DNA of 64,000 nt from Pempheris klunzingeri (GCF_042242105.1 NC_092033.1:1322908-1386907); one strand, 5' to 3'. Counted from the first letter of the stretch, positions 9,294 through 21,195 are shown. Program-made: numbers and translations. Notes: a model not told the origin generated them from the sequence alone.

Positions 9294-10347
9294 CTACTGC
9301 GGCTTCTTGGCCGCTGCTGCCGCCATCTTGATCACTTCCACCTTCCTGGCAGCTGCTTCCTTCTCTTCCATGGCCAAAATCTCAGCCACAGCCGCTTCCT
9401 CTGCATCTACTTTCTTCATTGCAGCATTCTTTTCAGCCGCTGCCGCCTTATCAGCCGCCTTCTTGGCGTCTTCTTTCTTCAGTGTGGACTCCTTGGTTGC
9501 TGTTTTCAGTGCCGCAGCTGCCTTCTTGGCTGCTGTTTTCGCTTCCGCAGCTGCCTCCTTGGCAGTTTCTGCCTCCTTGGTGGCTTGTTTATTCACTGCG
9601 GCCGCCTTTTCAGCCGCCTTCTTGGCAGTTTCCGCCTTCTTGGCTGCTGTTTTTGCCGCCGCAGTTGCCCTCTTGGCTGCTCCCGCCTTCAGCTTGAAGA
9701 AGATGATGCCATTGTTGTTGGTCTGGGTCAGAGTCCCTTCACGCACCAAGTTTAAGGTGACCCTGTTGATGTCCTTGTTGCTTTTGACCACATCCACTCC
9801 TTTGGCGGCCAAAATCTTTTTGAGCGCCGGCTGTGAGAGCCCCTTACGCTCCCTGGACTCAGCCACAGCAGCGATGATCTGCTCCTCAAGGGTGGGAGCT
9901 TCCTGTCTGGAAAGTGGAGCCTGAAGGTTGCTGGACGTTGTGGCTGCTGGAGCTTCGTCTCTCATCTCCACCTCAGTGCTGTCCGCTGTGTTTGTTGAGA
10001 CAGATCACATATTACAATGGTTATATTTTCAATTCTGACTGAAAATACAAATAAAATCAGTTGTGTGACTGACCTGCTGGTCCTGAACTGGTGCCTGGCA
10101 GCGTCTGCACCAGATCGTTCCTGTTTATCTTCTCTAAAACCTTCTTGGTCACCTTCAGAGCTCCATCAAGTGTGTAGGCCTTCACCATCAGATCCACCGT
10201 TTCCCCCCTCTCTGCCTTCTCCAACTGGCACTGTTTGATGGGCTTGTAGCCGCCCAGGACCTCAGGCTCCTTCAGATGCCACAGGAAAGCCTTGAATTCC
10301 TTGTCTGTTAAATCCTGCAGAATACTGAAAAGCACCATTGGCCCCAT
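9294..10347 (-). CDS. Pyrin-domain / linker-histone fusion protein, gene B
   Basis: Two coding exons on minus, 10347-10074 and 9985-9294, predicted 321 aa. Residues 1 to about 86 form a PYD (EFKAFLWHL, LEKAERGETVDLMV, VLEKINRNDLVQTL). The donor is CAG|GTCAGT and the acceptor ACAAACACAG|C; phase 1 joins in frame as GPA-ADSTEVEM. From Met99 (MRDEAPAATTSS) it follows an H1: a winged helix at about 121-190 ([28 protein letters not shown]) in which [10 protein letters not shown] is replaced by NNNGIIFFKL, then a Lys/Ala/Glu tail without SPKK motifs, ending AAAAAKKPQ. PYDs self-assemble in inflammasomes and H1 winged helices bind nucleosomal or linker DNA, so a nuclear or cytosolic DNA-linked scaffold is inferred. 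No stem-loop follows. Internal Met99 could yield an H1-only product. The fusion rests on predicted splicing across an 88-bp intron. Confidence 0.75.
9986..10073 (-). other. Predicted 88-bp intron joining PYD and H1 exons, gene B
   Basis: The minus strand begins GTCAGTCACAC and ends CTCAACAAACACAG. CTCAAC lies at a plausible branch-point distance, but the pyrimidine tract is poor, so the acceptor looks weak. The final bases match the 5' leader of the canonical H1 gene. Confidence 0.65.
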
Positions 10348-10948
10348 CGTGGCTCCCTGCTGAAACCAGAAGGAAAAATGTGACACCAAACTATCAGAGC
10401 AGCAACAGAAGCTCTGATCGACACCAGAGCAGGTTTTAGCTCTGGAAATAGTTGCTGAGTTCAAACCAGCTCATCACACATTAAAGTCTCCTCACAGAGT
10501 GACTCAGCCGCTCTGATTAGCTCTGCTGTCCTTGTACCTGCTCTTTAAAACTACAGTACAACTAGTTGCACAGGTCTGACAGGTTCTAACAATATTTTCA
10601 TTTTTAAAACTAAATGCAAATAACATCATCTACAAGACTCCAGAAAATGCAGTGAACACAATCTACTATCTACTACTGCATCACTGGTGTTATAGGACAC
10701 ATAAATATGAATCAAACAAAGTCCTGCTCAAACTGACGGGATGAGAAATCAACAGTGAGACATAATTTCCCTATAAATTATACACGTTAACAAGACATGC
10801 TGGTTGTAACAACTGTCGCTGTGTTCAACAGATTCGCTGATCACAGGTAGACTGTGGTTTATTTTCCAGGAAGTTGGTTACAACTCTAATCTCTCTTTTC
10901 ATCTGTGGAAACTAAATCAGAACCCGTAACAACAAAGGAAGAACTTTG

Positions 10949-11135
10949 ACTTACACTTTGATGAACAGAGATGACTTCCAGATGTCCAAAAGGGAAATAA
11001 AACAGTGAAAATATCGTTCAAAGATGCCACAGTTCTTCCTGTTTCTTTCGGATGAGCTGCAGTGAGCGGGCTGAGCCCTGATTGGTCAGACTGAGAGAGA
11101 GAGGAGAAAGAGCGGGAGAGAGGAGCCAATCAGCA
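10949..11135 (-). promoter_or_regulatory. Candidate promoter and first exon, gene B
   Basis: On minus: CCAAT-type boxes at about 11124 and 11079, GAAACAGGAA at 11045-11036 (IRF-ETS composite type), then a splice donor AAAGT|GTAAGT at 10954-10949. The arrangement matches units 1 and 2 of gene A. It implies a non-coding first exon spliced to the PYD exon at about 10359. Confidence 0.5.
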
Positions 11136-11991
11136 GAGGACACACTACAGGCCAAATCCACCTGGTGGAGAGTTGCGGAAAAAAAAAAAAAATCAAAAAA
11201 CTTTATCTATATAGCACCAATTCATAACAGCGTTATCAAGACGCTTTCCAAACAAAGAGAGAGACAACACAAACAGGGACGAGGTTCCAAAATGCAACTG
11301 GTAGTGGTGTCGTCGCGAACTAATTGGTTTTTCTCATATTTTTTCTGTTAAAGCCGCAATACAAATAATATATATTCGATATGTGTTCTTTACGTTAAGA
11401 TAACGGGCAATAGAAGCTGTTCGACTGGGCTGCAACAGTCTCTGTTACTTGCTCCACTAGACTCTTGATGAATTTGCCACCTTTAATGTATTTCATAAAC
11501 GCTAAATGGAAATTAGGTTTACACTGAAGTGACAGCGCCCTCTAGTGGCCGCAGGAGTTGTGCCTCTTGTCTGTTACGCTGACACCAAACTAATTCTTTC
11601 AAGTGACTTCGCTGTCACTGACAAAGTCAAAATAAAACCATGAGAGTTTTGATAGAGCTCCCATCACCTCCATGGTTTTGTGTTAGGTCATGAATAACAT
11701 ATTTTAACATACGTTTATCCTGAATAATGAGCGTGAACGTTGTCAGCAGCCAACAGGAAGCAAACCAGGTAGATAGTAAACATGAAGGATGTGAAGAAGT
11801 CTTAGTCATCTCAGACTGAGGAAGAGGAGGAGAAACTGGTGGCGTGTTGTCCTTTTGTTACAATGATGGAAAAAAGTGGACAGAAACCTCACAGAGTGCT
11901 GTAATGTTAATCAATATAGCTAGCTAGCTACTGTCTGCAGTGATGTACTGTAAGCTGACGTTAGCTCCTGTTTGCTATTAGCCTATGTCGT
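11136..11991. other. Upstream flank of gene B
   Basis: No gene. Homology to the flank of gene A runs in patches to about 11600 (GGGCTGCAACAGTCTCTGTT, CCAAACTAATTCTT). An A-run lies at about 11178. Confidence 0.45.
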
Positions 11992-12878
11992 CGTGTTGGT
12001 TTTTTTCGATGAAGGACAGGCAACTTCTCTCATTTAAGGTGTTTTATTTTCTGTGTGAATAAGTATTGATCTTGATCAAGGACTCAGTCTGAGCTCTGAA
12101 AACCACAGTCAGCAAGCTGTTAGTCTGCAGCCAACAGGTCCCAGAGTGAACCCTGAAACACATATGTAGTAACAGTATATACATTCCAGCATGAATACAA
12201 TTATTTCTGATTGGTCGTCTAGTTGGGGAGTAACCGTGGTTTAGACTTGGCCCTCCCTTGCTGGTCCCAGCCTCTTGGCATCACAACCTTCCAGTCAGTA
12301 TCCACCTGCAAAGAAAGTATCCCCCTGATGGCCTTTCCCTATCATGTGAGTGCTCCATACAGTAGAGACATTCTGAGAGCGTCCCTCTCCTGCAGCTATC
12401 TCATCCTTTCATTACAATAAGGTCGTCTACCAGCCATAAACGTCCCACCTGACCATCATGTGTCTGACCCTTCAGAACCTGGGGCCAGTGCTGGTTCCCC
12501 TCAATAACAACTATGGGGTATGGCTCTTCCCTGTAGCGATACATTGCATTAATGTCTCTCCCTGCAAATATAATACAGCACATACATTGTTAGTAAGAAC
12601 TGAGCATCCAGTGTATCATAGAAGGTGGCTCTAATGGTTGATTATGTAGTACTATTAGTTCACTCACAGGTCACTTAGTTCAAATAAAGGTTATTCAGTT
12701 TAATATAGTGTAGTTATTTTATATGGTGTAGTTATACAATGGCTAATGTTAATTCAAATCCAGTGTTTTACAATGTTAGTTATACATGTAATATTGTTAG
12801 TACAAATTTAAGGCACACAGTGTAATGTGTTTGAGCCCTTTATAAGTAGTGATTAAAAGTAGTATTAAATTCCCCACA
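11992..12878 (+). repeat. Dispersed repeat, copy 1 (887 bp)
   Basis: It is closely matched in the same orientation at 30003-30985. Both begin CGTGTTGGTTTTTTTCGATG and end TTCCCCACA. The minus strand has an open stretch in both copies (EEPYPI, GNQHWPQVLK, QTHDGQVGRLW), which may be a relic of a coding exon. The family was not recognised, and no clear terminal repeats or target duplication were seen. Confidence 0.7.
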
Positions 12879-13022
12879 CCTACAAGCTGACAAAGACTTC
12901 TAGATGGATCTGTATAAATGTGGCTGCAGAGCTGCTCTTACTGCTGCTGTAATAATGCTCTGTATTTGTCCTAAAAGTCGTCCTGAATCAGATCTTTACA
13001 GATCACCTGGGTGACCAAGGCA

Positions 13023-13100
13023 GATCTTGGGTCTGATCCACGAGGAGGTCTTCACCTACACCGAGCACACCAAGAGGAAGACGTGGTGTACGCCCTTTCA
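13023..13100 (+). pseudogene. Histone H4 relic
   Basis: The frame reads LGLIHEEVFTYTEHTKRKTWCTPF. It aligns to H4 GLIYEE, then [11 protein letters not shown], then VVYAL, with the segments between them missing. About 78 bp remain, so it is a decayed H4 copy with internal deletions, on the opposite strand to the neighbouring H2B-H4-H2A trio. Confidence 0.75.
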
Positions 13101-13568
13101 GCATTCAAATATAGACTATTCAGACATAGAAAAGTCATTGAAGTAAATCTAAATATATATAGATCAAACCTGAACTATGAATATGGCAGAATATAAAGAC
13201 CATTTCATTCAAATTTGCATATTTCTGATGCATTCACTTTATAAGTTATGAAGCATTGATCCCTCCTACACTGAAGTAGAGTAGAAAGGATCAGTAATAA
13301 TGGACCTGTAGTCACTTTTGCAGCAGCTCACTCCCTTATAAGGTCATAACAGTCTGCTCATCCTCCAAAATAAAAGCCAGCATCCAGACTTCCAGTTCAC
13401 TGCATGTCAGGATCAGTTAGTACTTCACTGACGTGAAACTAGTTTTATATCACCTTAGCTAATTAAATCCAGCTACACTGAGAACAGTTCAGTCTAGTTA
13501 CAGGACAATTATCAAACCAGGAGTCAGGACATTAAACAGGACAGCAGCTCTTTCCTGCAGCAGTGGGC
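13101..13568. other. Spacer, no gene recognised
   Basis: AT-rich spacer between the H4 relic and the minus-strand H2B gene, with no supportable feature beyond the downstream region of H2B. Confidence 0.5.
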
Positions 13569-13584
13569 GGCCCTGAAAAGGGCC
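13569..13584 (-). terminator. Histone 3' stem-loop (H2B)
   Basis: The minus strand reads GGCCCTTTTCAGGGCC, a perfect six-pair stem with a UUUC loop, 25 nt after the H2B stop. Confidence 0.95.
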
Positions 13585-13609
13585 TTTGTGTTGCTGGATG
13601 TCAGCAGCT

Positions 13610-13978
13610 TTACTTGGAGCTGGTGTACTTGGTGACCGCCTTGGTGCCCTCGGACACGGCGTGCTTGGCCAGCTCACCGGGCAGCAGCAGGCGGACGGCG
13701 GTCTGGATCTCCCTGGAGGTGATGGTGGAGCGCTTGTTGTAGTGAGCCAGACGGGAGGCCTCACCGGCGATGCGCTCAAAGATGTCGCTGACGAACGAGT
13801 TCATGATCAGCATGGCCTTGGAGGAGATACCGGTGTCCGGGTGCACCTGCTTCAGCACCTTGTACACGTAGATGGCGTAGCTCTCCTTCCTGGTCCTCCT
13901 CTTCTTCTTGCCGGTCTTGGTCACTTTGGACACGGCCTTCTTGGAGCCTTTCTTCGGGGCTTTCACGGTCTCAGGCAT
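13610..13978 (-). CDS. H2B: Histone H2B
   Basis: 122-aa single-exon core histone, pairing with H2A in the nucleosome. N-tail [18 protein letters not shown], basic [28 protein letters not shown]-helix ending AVTKYTSSK. At the end of helix 1 to start of helix 2 it reads [19 protein letters not shown], where the usual form (and the H2B at 39088) has G and N at residues 57 and 64. The same L57/S64 pair occurs in the H2B at 24361. An octamer and a CCAAT box lie upstream on the minus strand and a stem-loop follows. Complete and intact. Confidence 0.97.
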   Translation of the reverse strand: MPETVKAPKKGSKKAVSKVTKTGKKKRRTRKESYAIYVYKVLKQVHPDTGISSKAMLIMNSFVSDIFERIAGEASRLAHYNKRSTITSREIQTAVRLLLPGELAKHAVSEGTKAVTKYTSSK

Positions 13979-14051
13979 GTTTCCCTTTCGTTGTTGTACC
14001 GACTAGGATAGAGTGGAAAAAGTGACCGAGCACTACATTTATATCAACGTG

Positions 14052-14089
14052 ATGCAAATAAGACTGTACTGTTGCTCGCATCCGATTGG
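14052..14089 (-). promoter_or_regulatory. H2B promoter: octamer and CCAAT box
   Basis: The minus strand carries ATTTGCAT (14059-14052), the octamer through which Oct-1 drives H2B in S phase, and a CCAAT box (14089-14085) just upstream. Confidence 0.85.
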
Positions 14090-14109
14090 TTGGCTTTTGA
14101 GGGAGACTG

Positions 14110-14716
14110 AGCATGCGCAATACTGAGACTAATACAATTTTGTTTTTAAAACTGAATAATAATAATAATGCATTTTATTGGTGCACTTTACACTTTACAT
14201 TAGCAAATCTCAAAATAATTGAGTAAATAATAACTGTAATAAATAACAAGAGTGAAATATCACTACCAAACCAAACGTTTCTGGCATTTCATTGTTTTGA
14301 TTATAGACTTTAGATTTAAAACACGTTGATTTATTCTCATTTCATCCTTAAATCATCTCTCTGTTGTAATGAGACAGCTGCTCTTTAAATTAACTCAGGT
14401 TTGACTATGAACCTCCTAGAACGGTTAGTAGTACAGACAGCAACATCGGGAAAGATGTTTTATTCTTTACTATATATAAATATATTTATAGTGAAAGGTG
14501 TTAATGTCAACACATGTAAAAGTTTTATTTACTTTCTTTACTATCAATAACGGTAGTATAGGATATTATTATGATATGTTAGTCATATTATTGTAATGAT
14601 AATTCAATTTTAATAAAAATAAAATACGCAATATATCAGTATGAAGTGTATTAAAGCAACATTCAAAAATAAAATAAGGCACATATAAGGAAACAGCCTC
14701 TCCAGGTTGAGTGTGT
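14110..14716. other. Spacer between H2B and H4
   Basis: AT-rich sequence with no gene or recognisable repeat family. Confidence 0.5.
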
Positions 14717-14732
14717 GGCCCTTAAAAGGGCC
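14717..14732 (-). terminator. Histone 3' stem-loop (H4)
   Basis: The minus strand reads GGCCCTTTTAAGGGCC, a perfect stem with a UUUA loop, downstream of the H4 stop. Confidence 0.95.
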
Positions 14733-14766
14733 TTTGGGTGTCAGATTGAGGGGATGAGGGTCTGGT

Positions 14767-15105
<339 letters not shown>

Positions 15106-15151
15106 TCAATGTTCGGTTTGTCAGCAGAGCTTCGCTTATTGAAGCTTGACT

Positions 15152-15159
15152 GCGGACGT
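15152..15159 (-). promoter_or_regulatory. HINFP-type H4 promoter element
   Basis: The minus strand reads ACGTCCGC within AACACGTCCGCA, 74 nt upstream of the H4 ATG. The same core occurs at all four H4 promoters in the window; HINFP is the known H4-specific S-phase activator and binds GTCCGC cores. Confidence 0.7.
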
Positions 15160-15199
15160 GTTAGAAGACAGATGACGCTGGTTTCAGTGGGAGGAGCCA

Positions 15200-16429
15200 A
15201 ACTCAGCTTCCTACAGTTACAGAGAAAATTATATTTTGTTTTTATTTCCAAATGTCTTAAGATACATTTTGATTTATAAACATTTTAATGACAAGAATTC
15301 ACAAGAGACCAGATCGATTCATCCTGTAATGTGTTTTATTTACTGCCAATAAGTAACATCAATAATAAGAAAGATAACTTTATAGGCATGTAGCAAAAGA
15401 AAATAGAGCCAAATGTCACTTTACATTCAGTTATTATGGTTTAAAAAGACTTTTCTTAAATAAGGAACAAACTAAAGTCAAACTTTCTGATTAAAGTAAC
15501 TCGTATTTTTATCTGTGATCAGACTTTAAGGGTTCAAGGTTCATTTGTCATCTTTCCACAGTGAAGCTGAAGGTTTAATCCCGTCATGATACAAACACAA
15601 TAAACTGTTAAAACAGATCATTTGATTCAGAGAAGAACAGACAGGAAACAACTAATCTAAATCTAATGTCTGTAGTTTATCTACATTCACTCGTTTCTCC
15701 TCAGGAAATGATTCTGCAGAACATTTTTTAAAGTGCATCTGTGGAGACAAACATTAACAGGATGATGATATTGTGGCCTAAATCTTCACAAGATAAATTA
15801 TTTTAGGCAGGTTTTGTTGCTCTTTGTTGGTTTTAATTATTTATGTGATGCTATAAAAGAGGGTAAGATGACGTCCATGGACCAAGAGAGGATCCAGAAT
15901 CACCATCAGGTGTTTTAAACACTGACGATGGCTCACTGTACATTAATCTGAACATCAGTTTCACACTGAAGGACAATAATCTGACATTAGTTCAATAATT
16001 ATTTAACTGCTTAAACTATAGATCATCATTTCTGTCTGCAGAAACAGAAGTGATCTGTTTGAACTGAATATTGTTTGTTTATTTATCAAGATTGAGTGAA
16101 AGCATTTTAAGTGGAGCACAAACTGAGGTAGCAAAGATTCTGGAGAGGATTCAGAGTAAAATAACTAGAAACTAATTTAATGCAGCACTTTTACTGCTCA
16201 CATGTATTTAGTTTCTTATTTACACTCCTGGAGGTCACTGACTTCAAACCCCAAACCTGCAATATATGGTTTATTTATACTTCAGTTGTTAAAGGACTCC
16301 TTTGTCTCGGTATAATTTTATGTCTTTGACTTGATTTTTGAAATCTCATTGTGAGCAAGTCAGATATGATAAACTGGATTAAAATGACTCGGTGTTTTAA
16401 TAGAATGAGCTCTTGATGTAGGAGTGGGT
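15200..16429. other. Spacer between H4 and H2A
   Basis: About 1.2 kb of AT-rich sequence with no open frame of note, no recognisable repeat and no RNA gene seen. Confidence 0.5.
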
Positions 16430-16445
16430 GGCTCTTAAAAGAGCC
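16430..16445 (-). terminator. Histone 3' stem-loop (H2A)
   Basis: The minus strand reads GGCTCTTTTAAGAGCC, a canonical stem with a UUUA loop. Confidence 0.95.
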
Positions 16446-16475
16446 TTTGTGTTGGTGTGAGCTGGTCCCGGGTGT

Positions 16476-16871
<396 letters not shown>

Positions 16872-16925
16872 TTATTGTTTTCGACGAGTTAACGTTGAGA
16901 AATACAGCTGAGCGGTGAAACCGAG

Positions 16926-16985
16926 TTTATATAGAAAAGCAGCTGCTCGCTCATTGGTCAAAATTTACGTATCTACAATCGGCCA
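16926..16985 (-). promoter_or_regulatory. H2A promoter: TATA and CCAAT boxes
   Basis: The minus strand has CTATATAAA (16934-16926) about 60 nt upstream of the ATG and a CCAAT box in GACCAATGA (about 16953). GGCCAATCAG near 16981 on plus gives a second, inverted box. Confidence 0.85.
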
Positions 16986-16989
16986 ATCA

Positions 16990-18879
16990 GAAGAGAGCAG
17001 CTGTCAAGTTCCGTTATTAAAGACTAAGTTTCCACTTCCTGTTATTTTGAATTTCAAAATAATAGCTGACAGAGTCAACCGGAAGTTATTGTTATAAATT
17101 CCAATCGACTGATGCTTTTAACTTCACCAGATGTTACTGTTAGAGAAACTCTTCCTGTTCAGGGATCAATAAAAGATGAAACATAAAGCAGCAGTATAAA
17201 ACCTGCTGATAGAAACAAAGCTGCAGTGAAGGGGAGAAGTGTAAAAGTATTGACAACAGATCTCTGATCAATCAGTTAATTTAGTAAAATATAATATTTA
17301 GTTTTGTAAACAGGATGTTTATATGAGGCTCATGAGGGGTTCAGACCAATGACACAGTGTTTTACTGATAATCAATATTATTGGAGTCTGATCACTTCCT
17401 ATTGATACAGACAGCGTTAGTGTCTAATTCCTGAAAATACTGAAGCTGTAAAACCAAAGCGTTCAGTTTACACATGTTCAGTCTAGTTTGCTCTCAGTGC
17501 TCCATCACTTCAGTTAACAATCCAACAAACGTCTAATATATATAATCTATAATCAATATATTCACATGTGTTTATGTTTCTACAAACCTGAGGAATCAAA
17601 CTGGAATGAAACTACAGACCTTCTTCTGCTCAGCTGCTCATTTACAGCAAAATCTGAATGACGACAATTATAAACTACAGCTCTGATTCTGTTTCAGCTC
17701 AAACAGGTTTCTTGTTATATAATAAAAGAATTAAAGGCTTTGAGTTCAGCTGAAGACTAAACAGGACTGTTAGCAATGATTTGATTTGATAACCTTTGAT
17801 CAAACGGGGATAAATGATTGATCAGTGAGTCGAACAAAGTCCGAGCTGATAACTTCATCTGATTCTGGACGGTTTGATCTGGATGTTGAATCGTTATCCA
17901 GAGGAACTGACTGTTTCAGCTCTTATTAAACCTGTTAAACTCAAACCGTCCAGCCAGAAATCGATGCTGATAAAACCACGTGACTGTTCGGTGTCCTGAG
18001 GGAAACTTTACCTTTTTATCTCCACACGAATAAATAATAAAGTTCTTCACGTGACAAGATGAATCTATTTTTATTTAAAAACCACACGAGGGAGAAAATA
18101 GATGTGATATAATAAATATTAGATCGACATGTTTGTTCCTCTTCTCGTCTAGACTGAGAGAAATCAGTTTAGAAACAGATTATTTCACTCATCTGATCAG
18201 ACCAATAATGACGTCATGTGTGTTAAAGTTAATAGCAAATTTATTCATTCAGTTTTTATCAACAGTCTAAAATCACAAGAAGCCTCCATCAGGAAGAACT
18301 CCTGACTCGTTCACTTATTTCTGATGCTGTGAAAAGAGTCGGGGGCCTCTGACGGCGTCCTGCAGCGCTGAACTTTATTTCTACCGTATTTGGTTTACAT
18401 CCAAAGTAACTTTACCTGTCATCTTGTTTCACATTCATCACTTTCTATTAGTCAGTACATTAACAACAGGTTCATCCTAACAATATCCTGATGTTCATAT
18501 TAATGACTAATATCATTCAGACTTCTTCCACACAGTCTGTGACACTAAACTTTAGACCAGATTCTCTTTATTATCTGTTATTGGCCCAAACGTCCACTTG
18601 TCCATGTGTGTTTCTCTATCGGAGCAGAAGGACTTTGACTGATTACAAACAAAAACTCTTTCTAACCTTCTTTGTTCTTTTTCTTAGATTTTTCTTTCCT
18701 TTTGTAAATTCAGCCTTTTTATATCATAAATCTTTTCTTATTGTTTTGTGGTAACTCTGCTCCCCGTGGAGTCACAGATAGGTTTTTAAATTAGTGAGCT
18801 GATGTTTGTATTATGGATTAGAGTGAATATAATAGTGTGTGTCACATTTTCTATTCATGTGTTTGTATTCATGGTGGAG
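16990..18879. other. Intergenic, no gene recognised
   Basis: About 1.9 kb of unremarkable AT-rich sequence between H2A and a LINE tail. Open frames are short and low in complexity. Confidence 0.5.
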
Positions 18880-18957
18880 CTCACTTTAACTTTCTCTGCT
18901 GCTGTAACAGCAGAATTTCCTCCTGGGGATCAATAAAGTCTTTCTGTCTATCTAAAG
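18880..18957 (+). mobile_element. LINE 3'-tail fragment
   Basis: CTGCTGTAACAGCAGAATTT followed by GGGGATCAATAAAGTCTTTC and a TCTATCTA end is the characteristic 3' tail of fish L2/CR1-type LINEs. Confidence 0.65.
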
Positions 18958-19003
18958 AAGAGTTTTCTGCTTTTCAACCTGCGATTCATCACAAACATTC
19001 AAA

Positions 19004-19752
19004 GAATCAGAATCAGGTTTATTGTCATTATACGGCAAAGTATAATGAAATTCCATCTGACCTCCCATATGACATTTATAAACAAGACAATAAAGACAAT
19101 AAATAAAGATATAAAAATAGGCAAAAAGGAAATATATATATATAAATATATAAATACACACACACAATTATCAAGAATAACAGTTACAAAATAAAAATAA
19201 ACACTATGTACAGAGCAGTGCAGCATGAAAGAGTGAGTACCAGTGTTTGTACAAAGACTCTGTGCTTAGAGGCTGCTGAGGTCGTCCTGCTGAGGAGTTT
19301 AGGAAAACAGGGGGGAGGCTGTGATGGAGGCCACAGCTCTGGGTAGAAGCTGGTCCTCAGCCTGTTCGTGGTGAGTTTCCAGGGTGTGTGGTGTCCAGTG
19401 TGATGCTCCCGGCCTTCTTCTTCCTCCGTCTGCTGGCACAGAGCGTGTGGAGGTGAGGGAGCTCCGGCCGATGATCCTCTGAGCTGCCTTCACCTCTCTG
19501 CGGGGCTTCACCCTCTTTGTGAGGACGCTCTCCACGGTGCTGCGGTAGAAGTTGAGCTTCAGCTCCTTGGGGGAGTTTGGCCTTTCTCAGCTTTCTGAGG
19601 GAGAAGAGTCTTTGCTGAGCTGAGCTTCTTCCTCACCAGGTTTGAGGTGTTGGTAGTCCGAGACATCTGAGTGGAGACACTGACTCCAAGAAACCTGAGA
19701 CTCTCCACACTTTCCACAGCTTGTCCATGGATGTGGAAACTCACAAGAGGAG
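19004..19752 (-). mobile_element. 5'-truncated LINE (RT end and 3' tail)
   Basis: On the minus strand, frames read SFHIHGQAVESVESLRFLGV, TNTSNLVRKK, then VKAAQRIIGRSSL, the C-terminal end of a fish LINE reverse transcriptase, in broken frames. The 3' tail, seen on plus as AATCAGAATCAGGTTTATTG at about 19007, closes it. Inactive fragment. Confidence 0.8.
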
Positions 19753-19801
19753 AAACGATTTAAGAGCCAAGAGAAGAACTGAGGAGATGTTTTCAGTGAA
19801 G

Positions 19802-19900
19802 TTAAAGTTAAGGTGAAACTTAAAGTTAAGGTTAAAGTTAAAGTTAAAGTTAAGGTTAAAGTTAAGGTTAAGGTTAAAGTTAAGGTTAAAGTTAAGGTGG
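19802..19900 (+). repeat. Hexamer tandem repeat (GTTAAA / GTTAAG)
   Basis: About 16 hexamers, mixing GTTAAA and GTTAAG. TTAAGG and TTAAAG resemble degenerate vertebrate telomere hexamers, but no TTAGGG unit is present, so a plain minisatellite is the safer call. Confidence 0.8.
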
Positions 19901-19904
19901 GCTG

Positions 19905-21190
19905 ACTTCAGCTCAGCCTGAATCTACTTTTTCTTTCCACATCAAGCTTTTTGCCGACAAACAGACCGTTGACGCTCTTTAATCTGTCGTCACGACACAT
20001 TACCAACGTTTGAGTGGACGTGAAGGGACGACAGTGATAATCTGTAAAGTGATTAAAGGTGATTAAGGTCATTACCTGGATCCTTCAGGCTGGACACACA
20101 TGGGACAGTGGAAGGAAACTAAAGAGATCTATTGTGATCAAATGAACAACAGATGAGAAAACTACACATCTGGAGGTTTAAGTAATAAAAAAAAAGAAAC
20201 TGCAGTAAAGTAAAAGTCCCTGAAGTACTTCAGTAAATGTACTCAGTTACTTCCCACCTCTGGAGTCACTTTGTGGATTCAGTAGATTTAGGATCAAGTC
20301 GTTATTTCACTGTAATTGTGAGCTTCAGTGTTTCTGAACACTTCCTGTCACAGAGAGTTTTCCCCAGATCAAACTGTTTAACCTCACAGTTTCTCTCTGG
20401 ATTTAAAACAGAGAGAAAGCAGCACTGAGGAAAGTGAGGGATCCTCCTGGATCACAGCTGAACGTCTTTAGGGGATCAATTCTGATTTGAGTTCAGTCTG
20501 ATGCTGAGAAACACAGTGGATCATTACATCTTTATTAGAAGAAGCTGCATTAAACACAGGAAACCTGCAGACAGAAATGATCCCCAGCCAACAGTAACTG
20601 GATCACAGGATCCCTGCAGATCTCCTCTCAGACTGACTGATCAAACCACGTCTCTGTGCAGCACAGCACACAGATGGTACTTTAATTAGACCGGAAATAA
20701 GAGAATTACTGACATGTGAACTTGTGTTTTAAATCCACTTCATGTCAAATCCGACATTTAGCGAAGAATCCGAGTGTTTTCCAGCGGATCCACCAGAGAC
20801 AGGAGTCCGTCTGACGGCCGGAGTCACCGGCAGCGTCCCTGTGTTTACCTGCAGCGAAAACCCGTCTGGTTCAGACTAAATAAAGCACATTACTGCGGAG
20901 ATTTCACCTTTATTCCATCGCCACATGTGTTTGCTAACAGCAGCAGCGCTGTCACATTGAATACAAGTAACTTTTGAGCACTTTTACAGGAGAAATGTGA
21001 AGAAAACTCTCCGCGAGTTGTCCAAAGTGACGGTGTATTCCGGAGGTTTGAAGCCCCGTGGAGTTTAACACATGAGTCCATGTGGCCCAACATGAGCGGA
21101 GTCTGAAGCGAAGAGCGTTTTCTAAGCAAAGCGGTAAGAATTGGGGTCCAAAACGTTGATCCTGAGTGTATTTTATCCCTAAAATGAGGA
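19905..21190. other. Intergenic, upstream of canonical H1
   Basis: No gene. GC content rises from about 20750 on, toward the H1 promoter. The long minus-strand frames near 20890-22017 are the antisense of H1. Confidence 0.5.
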
Positions 21191-21195
21191 AGAGA

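Noticed and set aside
19802-19900. Interstitial telomeric sequence
   Set aside because: Hexamers are GTTAAA and GTTAAG; no TTAGGG unit is present.
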